Below, piece by piece: positions 37,901 to 50,763 of a stretch of 64,000 bases of DNA. The position numbers and the translations under genes were made by a program. The DNA is from Caenorhabditis remanei (taxonomy: Eukaryota > Nematoda > Chromadorea > Rhabditida > Rhabditidae): the NCBI RefSeq assembly GCF_010183535.1, contig NC_071331.1, forward strand, positions 14,012,001 through 14,076,000. The letters are read 5' to 3'. The notes beneath the pieces are model-generated. The model did not search any database. It had not been told where the DNA came from and saw nothing but the letters and a program-made list of their open reading frames with translations. Numbering within the stretch: position 1 is the first letter of the stretch; every line of letters starts with the position of its first letter.

Positions 37901-40900
37901 TCCAGAAGACATGTTCCTGATATGAGACCACCTGGTTTCATACCACCAGATATGACAGCATTGTCTCCTTTAAGTGGAGATTTTGATGGTGAAATGCCTC
38001 TGGATAGGTCAGGAAGAGATTCTGGAGACTCGGGAGATTCCGGGGTGCTAGCTTCCACTACAGTGAGAGAAGAGCCGTCAACAACTACAACAGAAGAAAT
38101 AAGTACCACAACGACTACTGAAACTACAACTACAACAGAGATAACAACTGAAATTACAACTACAGAATCGGAAGTAACGGATCCTCCTACGACACCAGAT
38201 CCTCCAGGAGATCCAACAGATGACAATGAAACTGAAGACATTGGAGATAACATTGAAAAAAAAGAAGTCTCATCTGGTTTCACAGTTAAAACTCCATTTG
38301 CTCCTCCCGTCTTTGAGAACTCTGTGACCGCATTGTTTGGTAAATAACAGTTTTTAAATACTTTCTAATAGAAAACTTACAAACCTTTTTGGATCAACAT
38401 TAATAAGTTTACAAATTTGTAAATCTGACTTTTGCACGTTTAAAACTTTGTACTCACAGTTTGATTCGTATTCTTAGATAATGGAAATGTAAACGTCTAA
38501 TCGATTCTTCACTAAAGTATGTCGACATCAGATCTAATCAACATTTAATTAATCTAGAAGTTTTGATAGAAAATATAAAATTAGAACTGTTGTAATTCTT
38601 CCCACATCATTCCATTTCTTTTCCAGAAGAACCAGATGATGATGATTTCGAAGACCCACAACCATCGAAGAAGAGTACATTGCCAAATAGTAAGTGTAGA
38701 TTTTGTTTTATTTTGGGTCGGTCCTTATTTTGAAATTTCTCGTTTCCTTGCTCTTTATCTCGTTTCGATAAGTTTCCTAGCTGGGGTTCTAGGTTCAATG
38801 GTGGGGCATGGTGCACGTGAATCATTAATTACAGGTAGCAGTGCGAAACGATCAACATCTTATGCCAATCCATTGACTGTTGATAATGCAGCCGCAGAGT
38901 CTCGAAACACTAAATTGATGTGTGTTCCATGTGCCCCTGGAACAGTTCCAGTACCTCCAAAAGAAGAGAAACTTCCTCCGATTGAGCCACTTCCATCGGT
39001 TGCTGGACCTTATCAGCCACCAAAAACCTTACCTGTAGCTCCAGGTGAACCCAAAGAACCAACTTTTGTGAATATACATGAAACGGAAAAACCGTCAGCA
39101 CGTCCTCCTCCTCCACCAGCTTCTTCTACATCTTATTCACCAGCTCCTGCTCCAAAACGTCCTGTTGCTTTGCCTTCAGCTCCTTCCGTTTCTCCTTCAA
39201 TTCCTTCTCCTCCTGTCACTATTTCACTGCCTGCTCCTTCTAGACCTGCAGCACCATTCAGACCAACTCCATTATCCCCCGAAACAAAGCAATCGGGACC
39301 TTCATCCAACAATGGAACTCCACCTGCCGCTCCTGTACCATCTGAGCCATCTCCACCAAAAGCTGAGCCTATTCCATCGGCCCCACAACCATCTTATGGT
39401 TCTTCGCCGTCAGTTCTGCCAGCTTCCCCATCTCCACCTCGTCCGGAAATGACGGAAGTTCCACCCTCAAGACCGACTGGACCAAATCCAATTGCCACTT
39501 CAGCACCTGTTCCATCCGGAAACTACGGACCGGTTCCAGCACAGCCATCCACATCAGAAACTTCGCATGAGACTGCACCTCCACCGCCACCATCACCATC
39601 TCAACCTTCCCCAGCTGCGCCCTCTTACGGACCTGCTCCATCAGAGCCATCAGAGCCAGTAGAGCCTTCACAACCTTCTGAACCAGAAGAAGGACCACCA
39701 CCACCAACTCCACCATTAGGAGAAACTTCAATCCCATCGACTGAAACGGAACCAGTCCCTTCTGTGTCTGCACCATCCCCTGGACCGTCAAGTCCAGCTT
39801 ATGGACCTGCTTCTGGACCTGAAGAAACTCCAGAAGGCCCTCCACTAGGGCCAGAAGTCCCTGTTATGATTGCCCTTCCACCACCGAAATCTGCTAATAA
39901 TGGAGGAGAAGACAACGGTGGAGAAATTGATAACAGTCAAGAAGAAGTCAATCCTTCTGAACGTCGTCCCGAAATTAGTTCTATTTCTGCAGAAAAATCA
40001 CTTGAAAATATTTCAAAAACAAATGTTCCCACAGGTATGGAATGGCACAGCTTTTTCTGTTTTTCAGCTTTTTCTTTTCTTTTCTTTTGTTGCTTAGCAT
40101 CTAACTAGCTTTCTTCAGTTCCAAAAAGCACCACGACTGGCCGAATGCCATCTTCTGTTATTCCATCTGATAATTTGTCTGAAGAGGAAGAAATTGCACA
40201 TAACCAAACACCTTCTGTACTACCATCTGAGTTTTCATCCAACGAAATTTCTACAAAAAGCATAATTCCGAGTAAACAGAGCCCTTCTCCTCCTGCTATT
40301 TCACCATCACCAATCGAACAAAAACGAATAAAAGAGACATCAGTAATTCACCCATCATCAGTCATTCCATCTGGATTCATATCTGAAAGTGAAGAAGAAG
40401 AACAAGTAGAAGATGGGGATTTAATCAGAACAAAGGGTCCTATTCCTCCACCAAAAAAACTACCAGCTGGCACCAGCACCAGTCAACCAACAGTGGCTAG
40501 TAAACCTGCCATTGTCCCACCGTATGCAACTTTGTCAACGAAATCTCCAAAATCTTCAATGAATCTCAAAGCAATCAAAACTACATCTTCGTCTAAGTCA
40601 ACATTAGTTCCACCTTCCGATGAAACAGAAACTCCAGTCGATGAATCTCCAAAAGCTGTAGAATCGACCAAAACGTCTCCCCTCACTCCCTCGGTTCTAT
40701 CAACACGAAAAGCAATTTCGAAGTCTTCTACCAAGAAAACTTCCGCTTCACCTGAAGTACCAACAACTGCAACTGAGTCTTCCTCAATTAGATCCTCATC
40801 TCTCAACCAAGCAACTGAATCTCAGTCGTCGTCTATAGCAACAATAGAGACTATTTCAACTACCAGTTCTCCTCCACCACCTCCGAAACCTTCACCAACA

Positions 40901-43900
40901 TACCGAACATCATATGTGACTAAAGGACCAACTCACCCACCCTCTGCTATCCCTCCATGGGTCCCAACTTCAAAACCAACCACTCAACCAGAACCAAAGA
41001 CAACTGTGGATGCTGAAATAGTTTCTCCAAGAACCGAAAAGCCAATAAAGGTTGAAACAGTCCAACCTCCATCTGGATCTCCGTCTTACAAAAATACGAA
41101 GACGCCACAAACAGGAGCAATGGAAAATTCTGGAGAAGTGATATCAGTTGAAGAGCCATCAGGGAGACCAGTTGCCCTTCCATCAAGTCCTGCTCCAACT
41201 AAACCAACACCCGGACCCCCATCATCCATCCCTCCATACGCATTATCTCCAAGTCCTCCGTCTCCTCCATCTCCTCCTGCACCACCTTCTTCAACATCTG
41301 CGGCTTTGTTAAAGTCCTCGAAATTCTCAACTGGATCAACAAAATCGACTCAATCAGAAAACGGTTTCATGAGCGCCTTTCCACCATCAGAGTTTGTTGA
41401 TGTGTCATCTGGACCTTCGATTTCATTTGGTTCTGGTAATCAAGTACCTACGACAACTGATGGCAGTACTCCCATGGATCCTTTGGAAGAAGATTATGAT
41501 GTTGATGTACCGATTCCGACAGTAGGAGTAACTAGTTATCCCGCTATGCTGACTTCTGAGAAAACACGTCAATCTTTGATCCCTTCGATTCCATCTGATG
41601 AAAAACCAGCAACCATTCCTGATTGGATCATGGCTATGTACACTACATCATCACCAAAAGCAACAGCTACATCGGCACCAGCTCCGAAGATGACAGCCAC
41701 AAAGCCAACAGATTCACGAGTTGAGGTTTCGGCTTCAAAAATTCCGAACACAAGTCCAACATTTCGTACTTTGTCACCTGGACTCGGAGGCACTTCTCAA
41801 ACTTCATCTCCAGCTCCTTCAACATTTTCAATTACAGTAGATGCAGAGTCAGGCTCATCAGAGTACCAGACTTCAACTGAATACGTTGATTCCGTAACAT
41901 CTTCCCCATCTAGTTCTACACAAGGAACTCCGCCAACAGTTCTGAAACCGAAGCCGAAACCAAGCACAGCATCACCTCCATCAGCTATTCCTCCATGGGT
42001 ACCATCTGCAAAAACATTGACACCTCCAGTTGCTCCTCCAACAGCTACAGTAACTTCTAGAGCAACTCAAACGTCAACATCTCGTCAACGAAGTCGCCCA
42101 ACTACAACATCTCGAAGACCAGGAATTACTCCACCTTTGGCACCAAAAACTGTTGCCCCAGAGTCTATTCCCACTACTTCTTCGTCTCAAATTCCAGCTG
42201 GACCAACACCAATTCTAGTTGTGAGTGGTCAGATGCCTTCATCTGTTTTTCCATCTGGAACATTTATTGAAACAGATGATTCTTCTGAAGAACCAGAAGA
42301 GGAAAATCCAAGAATAATCACCGAAGAATCACTTACATCAGCGACACCAGGGTTCTGGACACCTGATATGATGTCAAAATACATTTCTACACAATCTAGA
42401 ACCGCTTCACCCACAGCTTCTGGCCCTCTACCTCCTGCGTCAACTGCTTCTTCTTCTCCAGCAACAGTACATAAAAGACCAACTGCTCCACCATCGGCTA
42501 TTCCACCCTGGGCTTTATCGACAGAATCTGGAAAATCTTCAGAAGTTCCGCCGTCATATTTGAGTTCAAAACCGCCTATTCCTTCTGTTGCTTCTTCAGT
42601 TAAAACGCCAGCTAATCCCTCCTCAGTTCGTCAAAAAGTCGAAGTGACCGCATCATCTCACATTACAGTCAAACAATTTGTCACACAAGCACCAGATTCT
42701 TCATCACCACCGGAACCATCTATTCCTTCTGTTCCATCTGCACCGTCTGTCGCATCTTCCACATTTTCTTCTATTCCTTCTGCACCGATTGTTCCATCTG
42801 CACCGTCCGTTACTGCACCGAGTGAGAGCACAGAAGCACCTGCACCTGTTGTTGATGTCTCTACTCCGTCTAAATCCAGTAATATCTAATTCGATCAGTT
42901 CAAACTTAACAAAACTAAATCTCTTTCAGGAGAACATGAGACAGAAGAAGGTCCGTATGAACCATTGAATCCATCACAACCAGCAGTCGGAGAACATATC
43001 GAGGGTGAGTTCACTTCTATTATTTTTGTTATCGAAACACATCAAACGCACGGTTCTGTTCTCACTCAATTTTCGTTGAATCATATTGAGTGTTTCCAGA
43101 ATATCAGAGTACCGTTGATACCGTAATTGAGCATTCAGGTGAGAGTTTATAAATAAAAATTTGAGGAAATGAAGAATAGAATATTTGTTTCCTATTCAAA
43201 AATCAACATATTTTTGAAAAGTATCAATTACAATTATTTTCAGCAACATCAAGACCAGAACCCGCTCCTCAGCCGGCTCCACAGCCAGCTCCTCAACCAG
43301 CTCCACAGCCAGTACCGGCTCCAGCTTCTGCCCCCGAACCTGTGGCTCCTTTCGAACCAGCTCCAGGACCAGTCGAGCACAAATATGAAATCCCTGCTCC
43401 TCAGCCAGCTCCTCAACCAGCTCCACAGCCAGCTCCACAGCCAGCTCCTCAACCACTTCCAGTAGCGCCACAACCACAACCTCAATCATATGAGCCTGCT
43501 GCACCTCAACCACTGGCAACGTCTGCTCCACAACCAGCTGAACATACTTATGGAGCACAAGGACCTGACACTGCTCCAGTTGTGACTTCTGCTCCGTATG
43601 TACCGCAAGAAACTCAGCCACCAGTTGCACCGAGCAACCCAGGTAACTAAACAAATTATACTGAAACAAAAAAATGCATTTCGATTTCAGAACCTGTCCA
43701 ACCAAATCCATCTCAAGGAATCGCAGTCGCACCTCAACCATCTGGAAACACAAATATTGAGGAGACAATCAACATTGATGCAAAGCCATCTTATCCCGGA
43801 CAATCCTCTTATAACAACTTGGAAGAAGATCACGAAAATGGAAACGTGGCAGAGCTCCCAGCTCCTGATCCCGTTCCAGCACCGACACCAGCTCCGTCTG

Positions 43901-45902
43901 TTCCTGGAGAATCAAATTATGGGTACCTCCTATCATCAGTTCATTATTTCTCAAAGTATCGTTTTTCAGAAATCTGGAAGAAGATCACGAAGGAGACCAT
44001 CATCTTGTTGAGGGACCAAACACTGGATCAAATGGACCATCTGAATCATCCGGACCATCTGAACCATCAGTACCTGCTCCAACTTCAGGAGGTTCAAGTT
44101 TCAGTAATCTGGAAGAAGACAATGAGGGAACTTCTGGAGGAATCGATTACAGGTATTTAGTGATAATGTTCGAAAAAATGGCTGGCCAAAAAATTCAATC
44201 GGAGTTTTTTTTTTCATTCGCTTCTATTCTTTGCTTCTGTAGTACATGTAGTTATATTTATGATCATTTGAGAACTATTGAATTTGAGCACAATTGATAT
44301 TTCTGCTGAAATAGACATTGGACTTGGAGAAGGGTAAGAAGCATGATAGATAGGAGAATAATAAGATTCAAATTAGTTAGATTTATATAAAAAACGTTTC
44401 CACAATTTATAGAGAAAGAGATCGATCGAGAGGATCTGTATCGAAGAATCGTAATCAAAATAGCGGGTAACGTTTCTGAAATTTTTAACGCTTGTACTGA
44501 TTATAATGCTTCTGATAGAAAAAGTAAAGAAGACGAGGAGCGAGAATATGAAAATGAGACTCAGAACACTGGAGATGAGTCGGATGACTCTGGGGAGTCA
44601 ATTAGGTGAGATAAGGGTGTGAAGAGGACGGTAATTGAGTTGATAACTTTGTGAAGTCAAAGAGGAAGAAACAATGGGAAGGTGAAGAGAAATAAATATT
44701 TGTCTTTGTTACAATAATCATTTCATTTCTATCATTAACTCGGTCAATAACTGGTGGTGTTACTCTTCAGTTCTCATCTTAATCTATTCCATTTTCAGTC
44801 ACATTGACAACGAACAAATCCCTCAAGTAGTTGTACCAACGAAACCATCCGGAGGTTTCAGGTAATCTTGCAAATATGCATTTTGTTTTCTTTTTCTATT
44901 ATATACTTCATTTTTGATTTTTAGAAATGGAGGAATGGTTGAGAATACAGCTCCACAACCAACATCCTTCCAACGACCTCAGCCAATCAGAGTTCAAGTG
45001 AATCCTGCTACAAAACCATACAGACCACGTCCATCACCAGCACCAAGGATTCAACCAGTTAGACCTTATAATCCACAACCAGTGGCCATTCCGAGACCGC
45101 AGCCGATACCTCAACCGATACCTCAACCGATACTTCAACCACAACCGCAACCACAACAGATTCCTCAAACATACATTCAAAGACCAGCGGTTTGTTTTCT
45201 TTCAAATTTTCAAGTACTCACTAACCACGTAATTTCCAGTTATCACTTCCATTCCAACAACCTCAATTCCCTGCACCAATTGCTTATCCACGGCCTGCTC
45301 CATTCATACCATTCCAACCAATGGCTCAGAGACCATCTCCAGCCGGATGTTGTGGTGGACAATTGTTCAGTCAGCAAGGAGGGCTTTGTATGCCAATCAA
45401 TTTTAACTCTTGTCAACAACAACAGAATAATTGTGGCGGTGGATGTGGAGGAGGGTGTGGAGGAGGTGGCGGAAGTTCATGCGGAGGAGGATGTAATTCT
45501 GGAGGAAGTTCGTGTGGAGGTGGATGTGGAAGTTCTTGTGGAGGAGGTGGAAGCGGAGGATGTGGTGGATGTGGAGGAGGTGGAGGATGCAGTCCATCAT
45601 GTTGCCAACCACAAACTTCTGCCTGCTGTAATCAAGCTGTTTCCACATGTTGTCAGCCACAACAAATGCCATGTTGCAATCAACAAGTATATCAATTCTA
45701 ATAGTTATTCTTTTGTACCGTAACTCGCATTTCAGGTTCAAACTTGCTGCCCACCACCAGTTCAACAATCATGCTGTTGTCCTAGACCTTCATCAATTTG
45801 CCGACATAAACGGTAAAAACGAAAAAGAATTTTTATTCTATGAAAAATATTTTCAGATCACTTGGCTATGCAATGGGAATGTGCCAGCGAAGGAGAGCAT
45901 GA
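34998..45902 (+). CDS. Giant secreted Pro/Ser/Thr-rich protein with Gly/Cys-rich C-terminus
   Basis: Not recognised as a named family. Twenty-three exons assemble to 7173 nt, or 2,390 residues: 34998-35080, 36812-36848, 36896-36989, 37065-37205, 37308-37405, 37460-37502, 37596-37667, 37725-38339, 38627-38689, 38835-40034, 40119-42878, 42930-43004, 43100-43138, 43244-43642, 43691-43922, 43970-44152, 44413-44466, 44519-44605, 44799-44861, 44925-45189, 45240-45686, 45736-45812, 45857-45902. The start MRRLVLLTLTVAGVAARQ is a signal peptide. Most of the chain is Pro, Ser, Thr and Ala, mucin-like, with recurring PPSAIPPW or PSSVIPSG units (about nine in 40119-42878), APQPAPQP runs (43244-43642) and three NLEEDHE repeats. 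The last part is Gln/Pro-rich, then CGGGCGGG-type Gly/Cys repeats and paired cysteines (CCQPQ). It ends RHKR-SLGYAMGMCQRRRA. A structural extracellular (cuticle or apical matrix) role is an inference from composition. AATAAA lies at 46139-46144. Confidence 0.8.
35992..36063 (+). tRNA. tRNA-Trp (anticodon CCA)
   Basis: A 72-base cloverleaf. The seven-base-pair acceptor stem pairs GACTGCT with AGTGGTC, followed by an A discriminator. The D arm is GCGC-AATGGTA-GCGC, the anticodon loop is CTCCAGA with CCA, and the T arm closes on the TTCGATC loop. No intron is present. It lies on the same strand inside the 1.7-kb first intron (35081-36811) of the giant secreted-protein gene. Confidence 0.96.
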
Positions 45903-46309
45903 GTTTTCACCAAATAGGAAGTCGTTAATAATCTCAATTTTCCATGTGTCGTCTATTCTTTTTATTTATTTCTTTTATCATCCCAGTCATTTGCAAAATC
46001 TATTTATTCACTAAATTATAATTTGCTCTGAACGAGGACCGTCATTTGTTCAGGGTAAACCGGTTCTCATTCACTTCTCTCACCCCTCATCAAACCATTT
46101 TTTCTTTTTGGTTATTGACAGTGCATCCATTCGTTTCGAATAAATTTAGAATTCGATACAACTTACGATTCTTTATGTTCTTTGTATACGACTGTAAAAT
46201 GGTTTAAATTTAACCTCACATTAATAAAAAGTTGACTTTATTCAATTGACAAATGTTGGATTATTAAAAAAATTCTTTATTCAACAAGAAAAATGTGGAT
46301 TATTGGATA

Positions 46310-46335
46310 TTTGTGGCCCTAAAGAGGGCCGTTGG
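46310..46335 (-). terminator. Histone 3' stem-loop of H2A
   Basis: The six-base stem GGCCCT/AGGGCC with CTTT loop and CCAAC/ACAAA flanks lies 29 bases past the H2A stop. This is the SLBP-binding element that forms the 3' end of replication-dependent histone mRNAs. Confidence 0.95.
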
Positions 46336-46363
46336 GTTCGGTGGGTTTTTTGGAAGAAAGTTC

Positions 46364-46747
46364 TTATTCCTTGTCTCCTCCGGTCTTCTTTGGAAGAAGA
46401 ACGGCTTGGATATTTGGAAGAACTCCTCCTTGAGCGATCGTGACTCCGGCCAAAAGCTTGTTCAATTCTTCGTCATTGCGGACGGCGAGTTGAAGATGTC
46501 TTGGGGCGATACGGGTCTTCTTGTTGTCACGGGCAGCGTTTCCAGCCAACTCGAGAACTTCAGCGGCGAGGTACTCGAGCACAGCAGCGAGGTAGACTGG
46601 GGCTCCTGCTCCGACGCGTTGAGCGTAGTTTCCTTTGCGAAGAATACGGTGAAGACGACCGACTGGGAATTGAAGTCCAGCTCTTGACGAGCGTGACTTG
46701 GCCTTTCCTCCGGTCTTGGCTTTGCCTCCCTTTCCACGTCCAGACAT
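46364..46747 (-). CDS. his-61: Core histone H2A
   Basis: Replication-dependent nucleosomal histone H2A, 127 residues, intronless. Starts [20 protein letters not shown], contains the [12 protein letters not shown] and [18 protein letters not shown] core, and ends with the short basic KKTGGDKE tail; there is no SQ-type H2A.X or H2A.Z feature. Divergently paired with H2B across a 258-bp shared promoter. On the H2A side a TATAAAAA box lies at 46816-46809, with a CCCCGCC-TACCCACCGCA box beyond it. The symbol assumes this is the F55G1 histone set of C. elegans; other sets encode the same or near-identical protein, so the copy number is from context and memory. Confidence 0.97.
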   Translation of the reverse strand: MSGRGKGGKAKTGGKAKSRSSRAGLQFPVGRLHRILRKGNYAQRVGAGAPVYLAAVLEYLAAEVLELAGNAARDNKKTRIAPRHLQLAVRNDEELNKLLAGVTIAQGGVLPNIQAVLLPKKTGGDKE

Positions 46748-47005
46748 TGTTGGTTGATGAGCGATTAGGTCGATTAGAACGAATCTGTCGAATCAAACGC
46801 GACACTCCTTTTTATACTTCTGCTGCGGTGGGTAGGCGGGGTTTTTCGGTTTCCCCCTGTGGGGACACACCATGCGGACAGCGACGCACACCGAATAAAC
46901 TCCACACTTTCCTGTGTTCATAGCCCCGCCCACCCACCGCAGCCGCATATAAATAAATTGTTCGACAACCCAACAGCAAGAATATCAAATTCTACAACTT
47001 CCGTC
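46748..47005. promoter_or_regulatory. Shared divergent promoter of H2A and H2B
   Basis: A 258-bp interval with near-symmetrical parts. Each gene has a CGCCCACCCACCGCA-type box (46824-46841 reading left, 46926-46942 reading right) just upstream of a TATA box (46816-46809 on minus; TATAAATA at 46948-46955 on plus). In the middle lies GGGGACACAC (46861-46870), repeated in the H4/H3 promoter. The boxes probably bind a shared histone-specific S-phase factor; the factor is not known from the sequence. Confidence 0.85.
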
Positions 47006-47374
47006 ATGCCACCAAAAGTTTCCGCGAAAGGAGCCAAGAAGGCCGCCAAGACCGTCACCAAGCCAAAGGATGGAAAGAAGAGAAAGGCTCACCGCAAGGA
47101 GTCCTACTCTGTCTACATCTACCGTGTTCTCAAACAAGTTCACCCAGACACTGGTGTCTCCTCCAAAGCCATGTCCATCATGAACTCGTTTGTCAACGAC
47201 GTCTTCGAGCGTATCGCTGCTGAGGCCTCTCGTCTCGCTCACTACAACAAGCGTTCGACAATCTCTTCTCGCGAAATCCAGACGGCTGTCCGTCTGATTC
47301 TTCCAGGAGAACTCGCCAAGCACGCTGTGTCTGAAGGAACCAAGGCCGTCACCAAGTACACTTCCAGCAAGTAA
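47006..47374 (+). CDS. his-62: Core histone H2B
   Basis: Replication-dependent histone H2B, 122 residues, intronless. N-terminal basic tail [20 protein letters not shown], then the core [20 protein letters not shown] with [20 protein letters not shown], and the conserved end AVTKYTSSK carrying the ubiquitylated Lys. An upstream in-frame ATG at 46859 is ignored because it lies within the promoter, upstream of the TATA box. Shares its promoter with H2A. The symbol is from memory of the F55G1 set. Confidence 0.97.
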   Translation: MPPKVSAKGAKKAAKTVTKPKDGKKRKAHRKESYSVYIYRVLKQVHPDTGVSSKAMSIMNSFVNDVFERIAAEASRLAHYNKRSTISSREIQTAVRLILPGELAKHAVSEGTKAVTKYTSSK

Positions 47375-47404
47375 ATACTTGGCCGATAGCAAACCCCACC
47401 GAAC

Positions 47405-47430
47405 CCAACGGCCCTCTTTAGGGCCACAAA
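47405..47430 (+). terminator. Histone 3' stem-loop of H2B
   Basis: CCAAC-GGCCCT-CTTT-AGGGCC-ACAAA, 31 bases after the H2B stop; histone mRNA 3'-end element bound by SLBP. Confidence 0.95.
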
Positions 47431-47825
47431 CATCCAATAATCCAACATTTGCCAGTTGAATAAATTCGTATCTTATTTTCTTCGTTTTTCAGATTGTTTA
47501 ATCATATCTTATCTGGAAATGCGTTTCCCAAGGAACAAAAGTACTATACCATTTCTAATTAACTGGCAATCCTCATTGAGCTTTATTAATTGGCATAATG
47601 GGGCTATTCGCGATTAGATGAAATGACAAAAAATCTCGAAAACTATGCGCATATGGTATAAAAAGATTGACGAGCAGAACACTGACCGGAAAGTTGTTCT
47701 GTAGTTCTCTAGCTGTAAATTGAAAAACTAAGCATTGCACGGTCTCCCAGCCTCCCAAAAAGAACTGCAAGAAAATTTTTGATCTACCCTCATGAAACGA
47801 AACATTTCAGAAATTAGCAGGTCTA
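47431..47825. other. Intergenic, left flank of nested transposon
   Basis: About 400 bases of AT-rich sequence between the H2B 3' end and the transposon. No gene or clear signal was seen. Confidence 0.5.
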
Positions 47826-49140
47826 TTATCGGAATAAAAAAGTTCCGACATTTTTTACCGACGCGCAAAAGTCCCGCCACTGATCTCCGGGAACGCCCAC
47901 TTATCATCTTGCAATTTCAGGGCACGGTTTCAGTTCTATTTACACTGATTTCGCGGGCAAAGTTTTCAAAAATACTACTTTTTTAATAAAATTTGACAGA
48001 AAAAAAACAAATTTCAAGGAAAATAGATCAAATTTTATTTAAAAAGTAGTAGCTTTGAAAACTTTGCCCGCGAAATCAGTGTAAATAGAACTGAAACCGT
48101 GCCCTGAAATTGCAAGATGATACTCAGGCAACTCAATATCAGTCTAATCCTACAACCGCATCAATCTAATCTCAATCTCATTAGATTAGTGGATTTTGCT
48201 TGCGCACACTTCGTTCGCGCCAAGGATCCAAGAATAAGTCAGTACAAAACGCGCAAAATTTCTTTCAATTTTTATTTTAATGTTTTTTTTTCTAAGTTTT
48301 AATTCTCTATTTTTGTCTCGAAAGTCTGAAATCGTTGCGAACTAATTTCGTTTGCGGTTTTATCGACTTTTTCACGATTTTCAATTATTAAAAATTGTAT
48401 TTTTCGGTTTCTATGGCTCATCAAGTCTTCAACTGCAGTCTTCACTCTTCCACAACTTCAATTTGGTTTGGAAGAAAAGGCAACATTGCGATGAAATCAT
48501 GAATAAATTCTTTGGTAATCAAATTGTTTCGCTTTCAATTAGCCGTGCATAATAGTTCATTGTTCAGGTATAATCGTGTACTTCTTCAACATCAGCGCTC
48601 TCTACACAAGCTTCGAAAAAGAGTCTTTTGTGAGTTCCGAAATCAAACAGTTTTTGGTAATTTCGTTCATTTTACAGCAAAATTCGCTGAGTGGACGTCC
48701 GGACGACAATGGACAGCAGCGGGGCAGAGAACAACTATGACTTTTTCCACTTCCATTGCAATGGATTTTTGACTAGTTTCTAATTTCTATTTTCTGTATT
48801 ATTTTCTATATTTTTTGTACATTTCGATTGTAAAAACTCTTGTTTTTTATTTGAATAAATTTACTATTTCTTTTTTACCTAAAGAATTTTCAAATGTTAT
48901 TACAAGTTACACAAGATTTCACATCAATCTAATGAGACGGCGCATTAATCTTACAAGATTGCTCATCAATCTAATTAGACGCGGCATTAATCTAATCATG
49001 CCAACATTCAAGCTAATCTAACTGATGCCGCGTCTAATTAGATTGATATTGAGTTGCCTGAGTAAGTGGGCGTTCCCGGAGATCAGTGGCGGGACTTTTG
49101 CGCGTCGGTAAAAAATGTCGGAACTTTTTTATTCCGATAA
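47826..49140. mobile_element. Foldback TA-flanked transposon (outer), interrupted by a second element
   Basis: Both ends start TTATCGGAATAAAAAAG and are flanked by TA (47824-47825 and 49141-49142), as in the 10230-10647 copy. The left arm (47826 to about 48010) finds its partner in 48020-48120 and then, after a 942-bp interruption (48123-49062 plus one TA), in 49065-49140. Removing the inner element and one TA restores a continuous palindrome of about 373 bp. It sits between the H2A/H2B and H4/H3 pairs. Confidence 0.9.
48123..49062. mobile_element. Inner TA-flanked transposon nested in the foldback element, 940 bp
   Basis: Ends are inverted copies of CTCAGGCAACTCAATATCA, continuing imperfectly for about ten more bases (TCTAATC). 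Both ends abut TA (48121-48122 and 49063-49064), a target duplication made inside the outer element. Subterminal zones carry several TCTAATTAGAC/CAATCTAAT repeats on both sides. The longest inner frames (for example 48352-48552) show no transposase motif, so it is non-autonomous or decayed. Confidence 0.88.
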
Positions 49141-49142
49141 TA

Positions 49143-49647
49143 AAGCGTTATTATTTTAATTTTTAGCGTAAAGCTCAATGTCGGAAGTAATAAAATTTTA
49201 GTTTTAGAATTATTCCGAGTGCATTATCCACCCATTCAATACTAAAAATCCTGAATTTAGATATTATTTCAGGTCGAAATGGCAATTTTTCATTTTTGAT
49301 TTCGTTATAACCTATCATCGTTTTTATTTCTCCACATTATCAAACGAATGATATCTTAAAACATGCATCAGAAGTTTTTACACATTTTGTATAGATGGGA
49401 CCAAATTTGGCTCGGTAGTTTTCGAGAAAATAACAAAAAATCTCAAAGTTTTCAAAATTTATTCGACTGATTTGATCAAAAGAAACTCAATAGTGACTTG
49501 TAGAGATCCCGAACCCGAAAAGGTTCTACAATCTTCCGAGTTGGATACACTAAATCAAAAGGATATATGAATAATTTAGTTAATGTTTTTGATCAAAGAA
49601 AAAGTAAAAAATCTTTATTCAACAAGAAAAATGAGGATTATTGGATA
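49143..49647. other. Intergenic, right flank of nested transposon
   Basis: AT-rich sequence between the transposon and the H4 3' end. Nothing identifiable. Confidence 0.5.
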
Positions 49648-49673
49648 TTTGTGGCCCTAAAGAGGGCCGTTGG
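49648..49673 (-). terminator. Histone 3' stem-loop of H4
   Basis: Same GGCCCT-CTTT-AGGGCC hairpin, 35 bases past the H4 stop. The following 45 bases are almost identical to those behind H2A. Confidence 0.95.
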
Positions 49674-49707
49674 GTTCGGTTATTGGTTTGCATGAAAGCG
49701 AAGGAAA

Positions 49708-50690
<983 letters not shown>

Positions 50691-50737
50691 ATACCTTTTG
50701 GTATTCAAGCAAACTTGATCTCAACCAATAACCGAAC

Positions 50738-50763
50738 CCAACGGCCCTCTTTAGGGCCACAAA
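50738..50763 (+). terminator. Histone 3' stem-loop of H3
   Basis: CCAAC-GGCCCT-CTTT-AGGGCC-ACAAA, 47 bases after the H3 stop. Confidence 0.95.

Noticed and set aside
37813..38283. 156-codon minus-strand frame rich in Val and Gly
   Set aside because: Antisense shadow of the Pro/Thr-rich exon; the same holds for 39369-39845, 40483-40806 and 43196-43768.
44313..44331. Possible 19-nt exon (ACATTGGACTTGGAGAAGG) in the giant gene
   Set aside because: It has AG and GT borders, but its length breaks the reading phase that the neighbouring exons keep.
46501..46923. 140-codon + frame over the H2A gene
   Set aside because: Antisense shadow of the H2A coding sequence.
46859..47005. N-terminal extension of H2B from the ATG at 46859
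   Set aside because: The ATG lies upstream of the TATA box and conserved promoter boxes, and the extension is not histone-like.
48352..48772. Frames inside the inner transposon as a transposase
   Set aside because: At most 86 codons, with no D,D,E/D arrangement or helix-turn-helix seen.
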